Origin: Protopterus annectens
Lineage: Eukaryota; Chordata; Ceratodontiformes; Protopteridae
Reading direction: 5' to 3'
Assembly: GCF_019279795.1 (NCBI RefSeq)
Contig: NC_056731.1
Span: 864,068,571-864,132,570, forward strand
DNA: 64,000 nt
This document shows positions 33,386 to 45,183 of this stretch, piece after piece. Numbering within the stretch: the first letter of the stretch is position 1; the number at the start of each line of letters is the position of its first letter. The notes below the pieces were generated by a model. The model was not told the origin of the DNA and did no database searches. It was given only the letters and a program-made list of their open reading frames with translations. A program made the position numbers and the translations under genes.

Positions 33386-36300
33386 ATATCATTTTGTGGA
33401 ATGTCAATGGTTTGATGAACCCAGTAAAGCATTTTAGGGTACTAAATGAAGTAAAACAGGAAAAATCAGGTATTTTCTGTGCTATAAGAGATGCAGCTTG
33501 GGGACTGTGAACACCAGAAGTTGACAGGTAGTGGATATGTGTTGCTGGGCAGTGTTAGTTATGAAGATACAAGGCAGAGGGGAGTTGCCACATTAAAGAA
33601 AACATGACTTATGTATTCAGGTCACAGGACAGCTGGCGAATGAGCTGGACTGATTTATGGCGAGGGTAATATTAAAGGGACTAAATATTAGTGACCACCT
33701 TGTATTTGACCCCCCAATACCACAACAACAGTTTTTAGGTGAATATTATTAGACATACTGCAATTTCATGAAGGGAGTTTATTACGTTTGGGGATTGAAA
33801 TTTGCTCTTCAATAAAATAGAAGTGAAGGGTGGTAAAGGTGGGACAAAGTTGCCAAAATCTGCTAAGAAGTGTGCTTCATTCTTATGTTCTGTGAATTTG
33901 GCAGATGTTACGACATTAGACCAATTTAAGCATATTACAGAATATACTTACTATTATTCACCGAGATATAAAAGTTCTTCAGGAAAAAGAAAGTCACACC
34001 ACCGAAAGTAGTCCAAATCCAAAACAACTTTAAAAACAGATAGTTGAACATACCACCATGAACAGAGCACAGCTTTCACATAAAAACTTTAATGCAACAA
34101 TGCCAATAAAATAGGCAAGCAGGACAAGTGCTTTTGGCCTTAGTCTTCTTCAGATCCTGTTTACTGGGCCTAAAACTGAATGTTTAAAAACTTGGATAGA
34201 CCAATCACAATCTTTTGAAACCGCTTGTCCTTTCTGTTTATGGTGGTACATTGAACTGTCTGTTTTTCGAGATATAAAAGTTGGTCACAGATAGATAAGG
34301 TATTTATTGCAAAAGAAAAGAAGAACATGATCAGCAAGGAAAAAAGTCAGTCCTATAAGAATTTCAGATCACATGTCTGTGTCAGTGATGTTTGACCTGA
34401 TACAGGAGTCATCTGGCCCAAAACACTAGTATTTCCTGACTTATTATTTATCTAAAACTAGCTTTAAAGACAGGTTAAAAGACAAGCTATTGCAGATGTT
34501 ATCACATGACTGTATAGGCATAGAGCAGTGGGACAACATTAAAAAGATACAAAAGGAAGAACTGCAATCATATTTTGGTAACAGAAAGAGGGAAGAACAG
34601 AGTATATTGTCAATGGATGTGGGTTTAAAATTAAGAACCTTACATGTGGACCTACAGAAATGGGAGGATGAGAGGATATTATTGCAGCAGTAAAAGGTTT
34701 ATATTATGATAATACTCTGAAGTCTATTGGGGCTCTTGCAGGGAGGCTGAGAAAGCAAAATGTAGACAGGAAAATAACTCAGTTAAAAATTGAGGCATCA
34801 GGACAACTTGTAAGTAATGTGGGTGAGATGCTATGTGCCTTTAAAATCTATTATGAAAACATATAAACTAAGCAGAATATTGGTGTAGAGACAGTTGAGC
34901 TAGCAAAGACATAATTAAATACCCTAGAGTTGATGTTAACTCTAAAGCAACAGACAAAATTGATCAGTCAGATAACAGGAACAGATGAGAAGAGTAATTA
35001 AATGCCGACTAGAAGGGAAGTCCCCAAGTACAGATGGTATACCTACTGGAGTATGGAGAGTAATAAAGGACAGAATAGTAGTTGTGTTGAAGGAATTAAT
35101 GAATTATATAATCCAAACTATCACAATAGCTAAAAGATGGACAGAAGGCATTATAGTTCCAATACAAAAGGAGAAAAGAGATTCCCAGCTTGCTAGCTTA
35201 TATTGGCTAATAACAATACTTAATTATGACTATAAGATTTTTGTGATGCTGTTTGCTAGTTGTCTAAATGAAGTAATGCCTCAGTTAGTTCATTTGGAGC
35301 AATGTGGTTTTATGAAAGGGTGCCAGACCATTGATAATATGATCAGGACTTTAGTGATAATGCAGGAGACACAACTAAGTAAAATACCCATGTTGATAGT
35401 AAGTTTAGATGCTAAAAAAAAATGTTATTGTGTTGAGTGGTCTTTTTTATTTAAGGTGTTGGCGAAAGTGGGGATCCTAGAGAGCTGGATTTTGCTATTA
35501 ACTGCAGTATATGGTGAAGGCACAGTGTGGTTTAAAGCAATGGCCACACTCTCAGAACCTTTTATAGCAAAAAGGGGGACCATACAGGGCTGTCCGCTGT
35601 CACTCCTGTTATTTGCTTTTTATTTGCAGTCTCCTGCGCAGGACATTAGAATGTCAGATATACAGGGGTTTACATGGGGAAGTTAAACTTAAAGCTGGTG
35701 TCATATGCAGATGACATAATCTTAACCCTATCCAAACCAGAGAAAAAATCTCCCTATACTGTTAACAAGGCTTGTTCAATGTAGCATATTCTTGGGATAT
35801 AAAATTAACCTAGAGAAAACAAAAGCAGCAGTTATAAATATTTATGACACCTGAAGAATGCAAGGGGTAGCTCCACAAATTAAAATACAAGATAAGATAA
35901 AATACTTGGGTATTTGGCTAGGGCAAACTTATAAGGGTCCCTTAGAAGAGTCATACAGGCAATTTTATAACTCCATTAGGGAGAAATTGCAACAATGGAT
36001 GCATTTGAATTTATTTTTGAACCACTGAGTACAGGTGTTAACTTGAGAAGTACTGCCCCATATACTATACTTAGGCCAGGGCTTTTGGTCCAAACCACAA
36101 GCTAGGGACTTAGCCAAAGTCTGGATGAGAGACTATATATTGAAAGGGGAAAGGCTTAGGATTGCATAGTCTAAATTGACTCTACTGAAGGGCAAGAGTG
36201 GGTTGCAGTAATAGATCTAGACAGGTACATAACAGCGACTGAGCTACAACTATATACCAGATGTCAATCTCTGGTGGTTAAGACGAAATGGGAAGAGATG

Positions 36301-37250
36301 ATATTACAGAAATATCTTTGGTCTAATAGTCTAACAGTATAAATCTGTTAGAGGCCTTCTGGAATAAAAACTTAGGGAAAGGGCTTCCAGGAATCCTGAC
36401 AGATATAAAGAAAGATATTTAGGAACTATTTCAAACTAAAGAGTTAAAGAAGCATTACTGGTATGCAACAAACAGAGTTAGACAAGGGATAGTTAAGGTC
36501 AGTAAGTAGAGAAAAGGGGGGAGAAAGCTAAAATTTTGGAAGCTGATGCTTAGCAAAGAAAGAATTAGAAAGTTGGCAGATATTCAGCAAGACTTTGAAC
36601 GTCCAGGAGGACTGAAAATGCAGTACGAGGAATTAATACAGGAGCTACAACATAATGGTTGGGTTAAAATAAAGGATTGACCATTGCTAACACTCATTCA
36701 CAGAGGATGCAAGGCATACTGAGGAAGTCCAGAAGAAACTACTATCCTACCTCTATCATAAAGTAAAAGATGACGAGGGGTCAACCCAGGGGAAGGGTGG
36801 GAGGGAGGACTGTGAAAACATGTCAAATGTTCAACTGTTTGCTCCCAGGTAAAGTGTTGAGGCAATGCAAATTTTGTATACTTGCCTGGAAGTGCTTACA
36901 CAAATATTTTTTATATATTTGATATATTATATATGATGATATTATATATCTTTTGGTACTGTAAGAGCTTGACTGAATTTAAACAATTTATTAATAAGGT
37001 AGTGGTCAGTATAACAGCCAACAAAGTAGGGTTAAAGAAAGAAAACTTACTATTGGGACTTTGGACTGAATCAGACATTTCCTCTAGTCAAAGGAAGTTA
37101 CTCGTAATAATTACCCTAGCATCTATGAAGGCAAAAACCAAAAAAATGAAAGCAACCAGTGGCCCCAGATAGGAGGGATCTGACATATGTAAAAAAAAAT
37201 TTATAAACAGCTAGTTTTCATGGTTTACCTATTTAGAGAGAGAGAGAGAT
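33386..37250 (+). pseudogene. L1-type LINE ORF2 (endonuclease-RT) remnant
   Basis: The endonuclease starts near 33398 (WNVNGLMNPVKHFRVLNEVKQ) and runs to YYSPRYKS at about 33950-33975, where a 291-bp insertion intervenes; it resumes with WSQIDKVF at 34282. The RT is best preserved in the open frame at 34985-35686: SPSTDGIPTGVW, CGFMKGCQTIDNM, VSLDAKKKCYCVEWSFLFKVL, SEPFIAKRGTIQGCPLSLLLF; after a frameshift, SYADDIIL holds the catalytic box at 35704-35715. The C-terminal end reads LLGLWTESD near 37050. The sequence type is L1 or Tx1-like. Many stops; not functional. Confidence 0.85.
33962..34282 (-). mobile_element. PLE tail insertion with 15-bp TSD inside L1
   Basis: CGAGATATAAAAGTT occurs at 33962-33976 and again at 34268-34282, bracketing a 291-bp insert (33977-34267). 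The L1 frame reads continuously if the insert and one duplicate are skipped. On the minus strand the insert carries a decayed hammerhead-like core: CTGAAGA (34153-34147), then a short stem and AAAAGC where GAAAGC is expected. This fits a short PLE 3' tail copied into the L1. Confidence 0.75.
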
Positions 37251-37462
37251 AGCAGCTGAGAAAATGGAATGTTTCTTTTGGCTGCCAGCCAAACACCTTA
37301 GGATATTTTTGCTCATACAATCGCACCAGTCAAATAAATAATTAATGCATACCATTGTTGTATGTTTATATATAGTTAATTATGTTATGGGTAGTTATAA
37401 AGTAGGCTAAGAATAGCCAGATGAGTGTTACTTTAATTAGGACTTTATTTGTAAATGAGGGA
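37251..37462. other. Tail of L1-type element and unassigned sequence
   Basis: Includes a short GA repeat near 37220-37240; no gene seen. Confidence 0.35.
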
Positions 37463-37534
37463 TCACTAGTGGTCTAGTAGTTAGAATTTGGCACTCTCAC
37501 TGCTATGGCCTGGGTTCAATTCCCAGTCAGGGAA
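37463..37534 (+). pseudogene. tRNA-Glu (CTC)-like pseudogene or SINE head
   Basis: The 72-base segment follows the tRNA-Glu pattern: AGTGGTCTAGTAGTTAGAAT (D arm), GGCACTCTCACTGC with anticodon CTC in a 7-base loop closed by a 5-bp stem, and CTGGGTTCAATTCCCAG (T arm). The acceptor stem has two mismatched positions (third and sixth pairs), so it is probably a pseudogene or the head of a tRNA-Glu-derived SINE. No CCA is encoded, which is normal for eukaryotes. Confidence 0.75.
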
Positions 37535-38780
37535 TTCCAATGGATTTTTAGACCTGTGGCATAGCGTGTGCATTAAGTAGTGTGTTAAGCGAGTTAAGTA
37601 ATATAATGAATAAAACAGTAATCACAAATATTACAATTACCTCCAACAGCAGCAATATGGGAAGTAACTGATTGGATGGGTGCGTGCTAGAGCTATCAGT
37701 AAATCTGAATGAATGATGTTAATACTGATCATGGATCATAACTGCTGTGTAATTAAGGTATACAGGGGAAATGTTATTTATTTTTTAAATTCTAAGTGTA
37801 TAGCACAGTCTCTGGATTGCAGCATTTGTAAATCTGTACTGTTGTGTAGATGAATAAAGATTTTTTTTTTAAATAAATAAATGGGGGATTCAAAAAAAAA
37901 TATTTAGGTTAATGAGGAGAAGAATCAGAATGCTGTGGGAAAGAAAATAGCACAGAGAAGAGGACAGGGCATATAAATTGCATGTTAACTAACAATATTT
38001 GAGTTGTTTCTGTGATTTTGTTTAAGTATAAACCAAAAACAACCATAGGCCAAAATAAATTTTAAATATGTTAAAGTTAAACTGCAGCAGCTTGTCATCT
38101 TAAAATGCTAATTAGAAGGGTATAGTTATAGATATTATTATACAAATAAAGTAGTTAGGATACATCCTTACTCATTTTACTTTATAGGGGCCCACATATA
38201 ATTTGAATATTGATTTAAATAACATTTAGGCAAAAATGAACATCTTAATTAAAATTATTGTAACTCTCTTTTTTTTAATTAAATTATTATTGTAATTTCT
38301 GAATAGTGACAAGTTATGTTTTGTAAAGCTGATCCTATCTGTTTGTGCCTGTATTCTGCAAGTACCTGTTTATTTACTTTTTCATCATATGGAAGGTAGA
38401 TACCAGATAGTGGTAGTTTGGAATTTTAAATATCAAAGTTGCTAAACTCTGACAGATTGGACCGGATAACCTTTTTAAAATCTTTTTCATTCATGTATGT
38501 ATATGCAAGTGTACACACCCCTATTAAAATGCCAGGTTTTTGTGATATAAAAAATGAGACCACAATAAATAATTTGAAATCTTTTTCCACCTTTACTGTG
38601 ACCTATAACCTGTAGAATTCTACTGAAAATCAAACAAATCTGTTAGAGGAAAAAAATATAAAAAATAAAAAACGTACAATAAGCTAGTTTTATAAGTGTA
38701 CACATTGTTAAACTAATATTTTGTTGAAGCACCTTTTGATTTAATTACAGCATTTATCTACTGTGTGTGTGTGAGAGAGA
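37535..38780. other. Unassigned AT-rich sequence
   Basis: No coding or RNA gene seen. The first 100 bases after the tRNA-like segment could be a SINE body. Confidence 0.4.
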
Positions 38781-38781
38781 C

Positions 38782-38783
<2 letters not shown>

Positions 38784-38864
<81 letters not shown>
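38784..38864. repeat. (TA)n microsatellite
   Basis: A TA run with one short TTTATTTA interruption, followed by a T tract. Confidence 0.95.
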
Positions 38865-38873
<9 letters not shown>

Positions 38874-39013
38874 TTTAAGTCATAGTCAAAACTTAAAATA
38901 TGAGTATTCTGTTTATATTTAATGTCATTTTTATTTTTAACTGGTTCATAATTCTGTATTTCATAAAGAAATTTGAAGTGAGGTACCCGTTTTAATGGGT
39001 AGCAGAATACCTA

Positions 39014-39289
39014 AAGGTCAATCACTAAATATCGAAATGAAAAAATCACGAACAGGCATTTCCACACAGGGGAAACAATGCTGTTGGCCAAAATAAAAAA
39101 TAAAAAAAAGTTGAAAACAGAAATTGGGGGGGGCCTTCGCCCCCACACCCCTCTAACTAAATATACCAACTCCAATATCACTCTACATTGCAAAAAGGAC
39201 AAAATCCATGTAACGGCCAAACAACTTGTTTCCCTGTGTGGAAATAGCCATTCACAATTTTTACATTACGATATTTAGAGATCGACCTT
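39014..39289. mobile_element. 276-bp MITE with long TIRs, TA target site
   Basis: The ends are inverted repeats of about 60 bp: AAGGTCAATCACTAAATATC on the left matches the reverse complement of GATATTTAGAGATCGACCTT on the right, continuing through TTTCCACACAGGG. TA dinucleotides flank both ends (39012-39013 and 39290-39291), as for Tc1/mariner-type MITEs. The centre contains GGGGGGGGCCTTCGCCCCC. No coding capacity. Confidence 0.8.
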
Positions 39290-39352
39290 TAGTTATTTGA
39301 CTACCTAAGGTTTTGATCTCATGATATAGACCCCATGTTAACATGGAACTCT

Positions 39353-40196
39353 ATGGACCCAGATGGAAATCAACAAAGAAAAATAAAACAAAGCAAAAGA
39401 GAAAGCAGTCGCAGCAATGTCTGGATCTATTTTAAAATGTACAGTGCTTTCAACATTGCATATAGTTAATGGAAGTTCTGAAGAAATGCCAGTTGCTGCA
39501 TCAAAGCACATATATTAGAAATTGCAAAATGTTCAAATGACCAGGGATGAAAGATGAAAAATGAGTTATCTTCTATAGGCACTGACAATGAGGAAGAGAA
39601 AGAAAATGTTAGCAAGAGCCAACATCAACAAGATAAAAATAATAATGGAGAGGAAAGACTCTAGTAAAGAGCAAGGTTAAGACTTTGATGAAAATACTAG
39701 GAATATTTTGATTTATTATGATATCACTGCTTGGCCTATACCGGTTCCCACTGACTTGAGAGTTAATCTGGTTAAGCAGGGAAGTGAACCTCTTCATAAT
39801 AAAGATGGATCTTTCTCAGTTGTTCAGTGATAAGAGGAAATACCAAAAGAGACAATCAACATTCAACAACTTCATGGTTTTATAAATCTTTACTAAACGG
39901 AGAAAAAGTGTTGAGAATTTGGATGGTTTATTCAAAATCAAAAAATTGTTTTGTTTTTGCTGTAGACTTTTCTCATATAACTGGACAAAAGCTGGAACAT
40001 CTAGCTTTACAACTATCTTTAAAACCTGGTGGAAATTATATCCCAAACGTCTCTGAACATGAGAAATCTGAACCATATCTCTCCTGCTTAGAAAAATGGA
40101 AGGTCTTGGCAATGAGACTAAAACTTCAAAAATACATTGATATATTCTGTTAGGTGGAAATGCAAAAGGAGAGGAACAAAATGGAGAAACATTTTA
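39353..40196 (+). pseudogene. hAT transposase pseudogene, N-terminal part (TTF-type zinc finger)
   Basis: An ATG at 39353 opens MDPDGNQQRKIKQSKREK. Further on, frames read YYDITAWPIPVPTDLRVNLVKQGSEP (about 39715-39790, split over a frameshift), then the open frame at 39827-40153 with STTSWFYKSLLNGEKVLRIW, VYSKSKNCFVFAV and CLEKWKVLAMRLK. This is the order of the TTF-type zinc finger domain of ZMYM1-like hAT transposases. Conserved zinc-ligand positions are partly lost. The ORF is cut at 40196 by a 5-kb insertion and resumes at 45184. Confidence 0.8.
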
Positions 40197-40201
40197 CATT
40201 G
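40197..40201 (+). repeat. 5-bp target duplication (CATTG), left
   Basis: CATTG here and at 45179-45183 brackets the 5-kb TIR element. Alternative, shorter duplications cannot be excluded because the flanking bases are partly ambiguous. Confidence 0.6.
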
Positions 40202-42625
40202 GGCTGGATTCACAATGGCTTGCATGGAGTCTAAGAGTAGAGTAAGACTCCATGCAGCCATCATGTCCGACGAGCGATCCAGGAACAGCCTGCAGGGGTG
40301 TGCAAGAGAGCTCCTAACACATCTCTTACACGGACAGGGCCGGGACATGCAAATTGCCTCAATTGCAGCTGAAAGGCATGCAAATGAGGTAGATTTTAGA
40401 TTCTGGAAACCCGAACCTGTCCGAGTAAGAGTAGTGTTATCTGCAGAAATGTACTCAGTTGACAACTGAGTACCATTCTGCAAATAGCAAAACGGAGCCG
40501 TGACAGCTTGAAATAAAGGTTGCATCCAGTAGAGGTAGCATGCCTATGGCCATTGGCAATGTTTCCTGATGCAAAATGAAAAAAAATTAATTTATTTTTT
40601 TTTGTCCGATTTCCGATGTTTAAGCGTAGCGCAGCGTTGCACTAAAGAGCTGTGCTCTAAAAACCAGAAAACTAATAATAAAAATCCACAAATGCAGATT
40701 TTATGTGAATTTGTAATGTACAATGCAAGGCAATGGCAGGCTGAAGACAACATGGCTACCGAGTAGGGGTTGCTAAGGGGGGAACCCAGTCTAAGAGATG
40801 TAACCAAGCATTAGTAGGCAATCCTATGCAAATGAGGGTAAGGATAGTGAATCCCAAGTCTACATAGCAAATGAGCACAGTCAGTGGAGTGTAAGACTAG
40901 GATAAGGGGAGTAACAGAGTAGGATATAGGTGACATCATGAGGGGGGTATGTATGAAAGAAGCTAATCTCATTGGAGCAGAGTGGCATGTGTTAGCTGTC
41001 AGTTGCTCATCACTGGAAGAGGTGTGTCAGTAGGTATCCTAGCTAAAGTCAAGAAATGTGTCCGCCCCCCTGAGGGAATGGAAAGGGAAAAGGAAGCACA
41101 ACAAACAGTAGGAAGTTAACCAGGGAGAGTCAGCAGAGCTAGCAGGTGGAAATAATCAGAATCAGGCAATCACACAGGCAGTACACAAACCCAGCCCAGC
41201 CCAGCACTTAAAACTCTGAAAACAACAGCCCATTATGTTTCTGTCAAGAGACACTGCAACACTGGAGTTAACTAAGATAAATGAATACTTAAAAAGCTTA
41301 ACTGACAAAAAAAATGTTAGTGGCTGCAGCTGCAAGCAGTGTCTACTGTTATTAATATCAGTATTCATTGTGTAATACCCCACTTCTATACATGATGGAA
41401 ATACTTTCTAGAGGGAGTGAGACTGGCACAGCTAACATACATTGCACAATCATGAACTTGCATAGAACATATTTAAGAGCTATGGCGTCTGCCCCACTCA
41501 GATATGCTAGTGTTTGTAGTGCCCTGATATTGTGTGTGGTTTGTAAAGTGCCTCTGTAACGTTATTGTTTGCTAGAATGACTGCTTCTCTTATCACTGTC
41601 ATGTAATGCAATTCCACAACACTGGCTGTTAAGGATTCACAGAACAGGCTTTTCTCTAATGGCCTTTTTATTATTCCTTTACATTCCTTCATTGTAAGGA
41701 ATGATATATTTATTACAACATCAAATTATTTTATATCTGCTGTGGCTTAGTAATAATTCATGCAGTCTAGTGTGTCCAAGGTCTGGGGTTCGAGACTAAC
41801 AGGGGTCTTTTATTTTGCAGATGAGCAGACTACAAGCCTTTTAGCTACAGGTAAAACGTTGAATAAATCAACTATGGTAGTGGAACTCAGTCAGCAATAT
41901 TCTGAAAGGTTACACTGGGCATGCTCACACACATAGGCCATGTCAGAGTATAGCAATGGTCCATACCTATCAGGCAGTTACAGGTGTCAACCCAGGAACC
42001 ACACGCTAGCCAGCAATCTGGCCTGTGCACACAGCTATATGACAATAGACACATATACAATATAGTCGAACCCTGTCATAATCACATCTTTGCTGCAGAT
42101 ACCTAAGTTGTTCATAGAAAGTGGGGAAACAACGACGATAAACACCTGCAAAGGGTATCATCAATAAACAGGTGTGAATCCTGAACATTATCATAGGTGC
42201 AGAGTCTGATCCTAGGCTATCTGCCCTAGGGCATGTACACACCTAGACAGAGTGTGTCTGGCATGTGCAACATGTCCAAGTTGAATACTGTGCATGTGAA
42301 AAGTAGGTCACACAAGATAGCCCATATATGTACAGTCCATTGTGCATCTGTGTAGCAGGGACACAGAAGATATCCCATGGCCAAACATACAATCACCCAT
42401 ACACCTGTCCATCTGACTCACACAGAGCTATTGGACACCTTCCAAGACACATGGCTCATTCCTGCAATTACTGCAGACATTACCATGACCAGTCAGAAGA
42501 TATCTGCAACCTACAAATGTGGCAGGTGAAAAGGAAACACCCAGTAAAGCATATAGTGTGCTGTGTTAATGCCTGTCTTTGTAGTATCATAACATAGTTA
42601 GGTAGGGGTTTGAAACGTGCAAATG

Positions 42626-42626
<1 letters not shown>

Positions 42627-42697
<71 letters not shown>
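42627..42697. repeat. (TG)n microsatellite in repeat copy 1
   Basis: Uninterrupted TG run. Confidence 0.97.
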
Positions 42698-42698
<1 letters not shown>

Positions 42699-43133
42699 AC
42701 ATCCTCTGAGAGGAGTGGCCTTTTTGTAGACTGTAGACACAATGAAGGAGCTACATTCTTCTTTAGAAAGTCTGGTGATGTCAGCATCCTACAAGTATAG
42801 CAGGTGTAAACAAATGCCCAGTAAAGCATATAGCACGCCATGTTAATGCCTGTTTCTGTAGTATCATAACATACGTAGGTAGGGGTTTGAAACCTGCAAA
42901 TGCTGAATGTGTGTATGGGGGGTTTTGAGTATGTGTATCACATCCTTTGAGAGGAGTAGACTGTCGACGCAATGAAGGAGTTACATTCTTCTTTGGAAAG
43001 TCTGGTGATGTCAGCATCCTACAAGTATAGCAGGTGTAGAGAAATGCCCAGTAAAGCATATAGTGTGCTGTGTTAATGCATGTCTCTGTAGTAACATAAC
43101 ATATGTAGATAGGGGTTTGAATCCTGTAAGCAC

Positions 43134-43141
43134 TGTGTGTG

Positions 43142-43213
<72 letters not shown>
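43134..43213. repeat. (TG)n microsatellite in repeat copy 3
   Basis: TG run with a single CG interruption near its start. Confidence 0.97.
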
Positions 43214-43214
<1 letters not shown>

Positions 43215-44362
43215 AATTCTGTTTGAAAGGAGTGGCCTTTTTGAAGACTGGGAAAACACACTAAAGATGTATATTCCTCTTTGGAAAGACTGATGATGTC
43301 ACCACCTTAGAAATACAGACGGAGAAGGAAAGCTGCCCAGTAAAGCAAATAGCATGCTGTGCTAATGTGTCTTTCTCTAGTGTCATAACATACTAAACAG
43401 GGGTTTGAATCCTGTAAGTGCTGGCTTTGTGTGTGTCACTCTTGGACAATGCGGTGTGGGTTTTGCTTTTACTATGTTATGACATATTATGATTACAACA
43501 GTAAGTGCATTGCACACATCAGGTACCTGCGTGGCAAATATGTATGTGTACATGTTCCCTTAATCAGTACATAGGTGTGAAGCCTGCATACTACATGAAT
43601 ACATTTGTTGCCATTGACAGGTTGTGCCGCTGTTTCTCAGATCGTAGGTCACATATGTATGTATGTGACAGGGCCATCCACTGTTGTGATCCATGGCCAG
43701 GGTCATCTGTGCCACACACACCCATGACAGTTACTTAACAGTAGTGTGAGTGAGGGTATATGCCTGGGGTATATGTCAGACATGTTCATACACAACAATG
43801 ACTGACAATAATAGATGGTCTTTATAGGTGTACAACTGCCTTGTGGATATGCATCCAGGCCTCTAATGTCTCATGTGACACACCTTGGAACTCCACAATA
43901 CCTATGGATATGTGGATACCAGGGGACACATGGCATAACATGAGGCTGTATGTACACATTGGTACCCAATATACATGTTGAGGGCTACCACCTATGTGGT
44001 ACTGACGGGATAGTAAGTATAGTACATGTGGATGACTATGCCATAGTCGGCTTACTGCTATACAGCATGTATCAGATGACAGGCATCTGTCTGTATGATA
44101 CCCTTGTGTAGGATATGTGTCCCTACAGTGCCCTGGTTGGCACGGCGCGCACGTCCGCACATACACATTGCACTGGATAAAGTGCTGCTAAACTTTGGGC
44201 AACCCTATTTAGCTGGGTAAAGCACTGCTTAAATCTGGAGCCTTTAAAATATATATTTTCTTCAATAATAAATTGGCCATTTCACTGCTTTTTATAATAT
44301 TTTAATCGTATATGTCAGGTATTATTTTATATACTGATTTGGAACATAAAAAAAATAAGAAG

Positions 44363-44432
44363 GGTAGTGGTGGGACTCGAACCTTGAATGCCTACTCTTT
44401 GGGCTAATGCTCTAACATTACAATACTGCTAC
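44363..44432 (-). repeat. tRNA-like segment, minus strand
   Basis: Read on the minus strand, the 70 bases start GTAGCAG and end CTACC, with a box B motif AAGGTTCGAGTCCCACC and a plausible box A (TTAGAGCATTAGCCC). The outer four bases pair (GTAG with CTAC). A complete cloverleaf with a clear anticodon is not convincing, so it is better read as the head of a decayed SINE or tRNA pseudogene. Confidence 0.5.
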
Positions 44433-44536
44433 TTGGCAGAATTTGAATAATTAGTTCTTATATGCTATTCGCTGTCACAATTGCTAACTGTGGTTAGGCA
44501 ATGGGCACACCCGCACACACACACGCGCAAATACGG

Positions 44537-44834
44537 GCATACCTCTCAACTGTACAGATTTTCGCAGAATGTCCAAATTTTTGCCTTATATTTTTGGTCC
44601 ATTTTTCATAAAATTGTGGCTTTCTGGCAAATTATTAAAGATTGAAGTTAGAAAATAATGACAGACATTTGAGTTTTAGACTTCATATCATACAGAACAT
44701 GCATACTAATGCAAAACCTGTTATTCTATCAACTTTCTAATTTGTAAGAGCAATATTTAAAACATGTCCCTAATTGTACCAGTTTTTTAATGGCTTTGTC
44801 CAGATTTCTTATTCTAAGAGGTTGAGAGGTATGC
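44537..44834. mobile_element. 298-bp MITE with 14-bp perfect TIRs
   Basis: GCATACCTCTCAAC at 44537-44550 is the exact reverse complement of GTTGAGAGGTATGC at 44821-44834. The interior is AT-rich and non-coding. Related fragments are at 8100-8395 and 11092-11150, so this is a multicopy family. No clear target duplication was identified. Confidence 0.8.
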
Positions 44835-45183
44835 AGGCAGCTATATCGTGGATTAAAAATAAAAAATTAATATTTTACATTTTATAACTTTGATTGGGGT
44901 TTCCAGTGTCAGGGAGTGTGCTGTTGGGTGCAAGTACATTTGAGTGACGTTGCTCTTGTGTGCTGACATTGTGCTTTGTAACAACTTGCAGGGGCATGAC
45001 CATTTAGACTGCTCAGCAGTCGGACACGCCCCTGCTTTCATACTCAGTCTGTGTCAGAGTTACTGATGAGTCAGCGGGATCCTCATGAGTATTCATGGCT
45101 CGCTGACGTCATACTGTTCAACTGCAGCCTCCGTGTAAGACTTATTAAGTCTTACATGGAGGATTCGAGAATCCTGCCCATTG

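Larger units (their letters stand above)
42510..43440 (+). repeat. Tandem repeat, about 230-290 bp unit, four copies with TG cores
   Basis: The marker CCCAGTAAAGCA occurs at about 42539, 42817, 43047 and 43335. Each unit then reads CATAACAT..(A/T)AGGGGTTTGAA.CCTG, a TG-rich core, GAGGAGTGGCC or a variant, and TTTGGAAAGTCTGGTGATGT. Unit length varies mainly with the TG core, which is long in copies 1 and 3 and short in copies 2 and 4. Confidence 0.85.
40202..45178. mobile_element. 5-kb non-autonomous TIR element with hairpin-capped ends
   Basis: It begins GGCTGGATTC and ends GAATCCTGCC, giving a 10-bp terminal inverted repeat with one mismatch. About 16-19 bp inside each end is a strong hairpin: 40221-40232 pairs with 40245-40256 (TGCATGGAGTCT) and 45128-45143 pairs with 45147-45162 (AAGTCTTACATGGAGG side). 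It splits the hAT transposase pseudogene between its TTF-like and DUF4371-like parts, so the boundaries are supported independently. No transposase frame is recognised; the interior contains a tandem repeat with TG cores, a MITE (44537-44834) and a tRNA-like segment. The superfamily is unresolved. Confidence 0.7.

Noticed and set aside
40140..40525. Overlapping ORFs of 110-135 codons on both strands
   Set aside because: They span the junction between the hAT pseudogene and the left end of the TIR element and include its hairpin, so they cannot be real genes.
41740..41805. tRNA-like sequence with GGGGTTCGAGACTAA
   Set aside because: A box B-like motif is present but no matching arms or box A could be found, so it was not called.
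42480..43261. Several minus- and plus-strand ORFs rich in Thr-His or Cys-Val repeats
   Set aside because: They are translations of the TG/CA microsatellites and tandem repeat, not genes. The same applies at 10249-10437, 11703-12012, 52137-52425 and 59304-59528.
42510..43440. CRISPR-like array
   Set aside because: Units are 230-290 bp with similar, not unique, spacers and TG cores. This is a eukaryotic tandem repeat.
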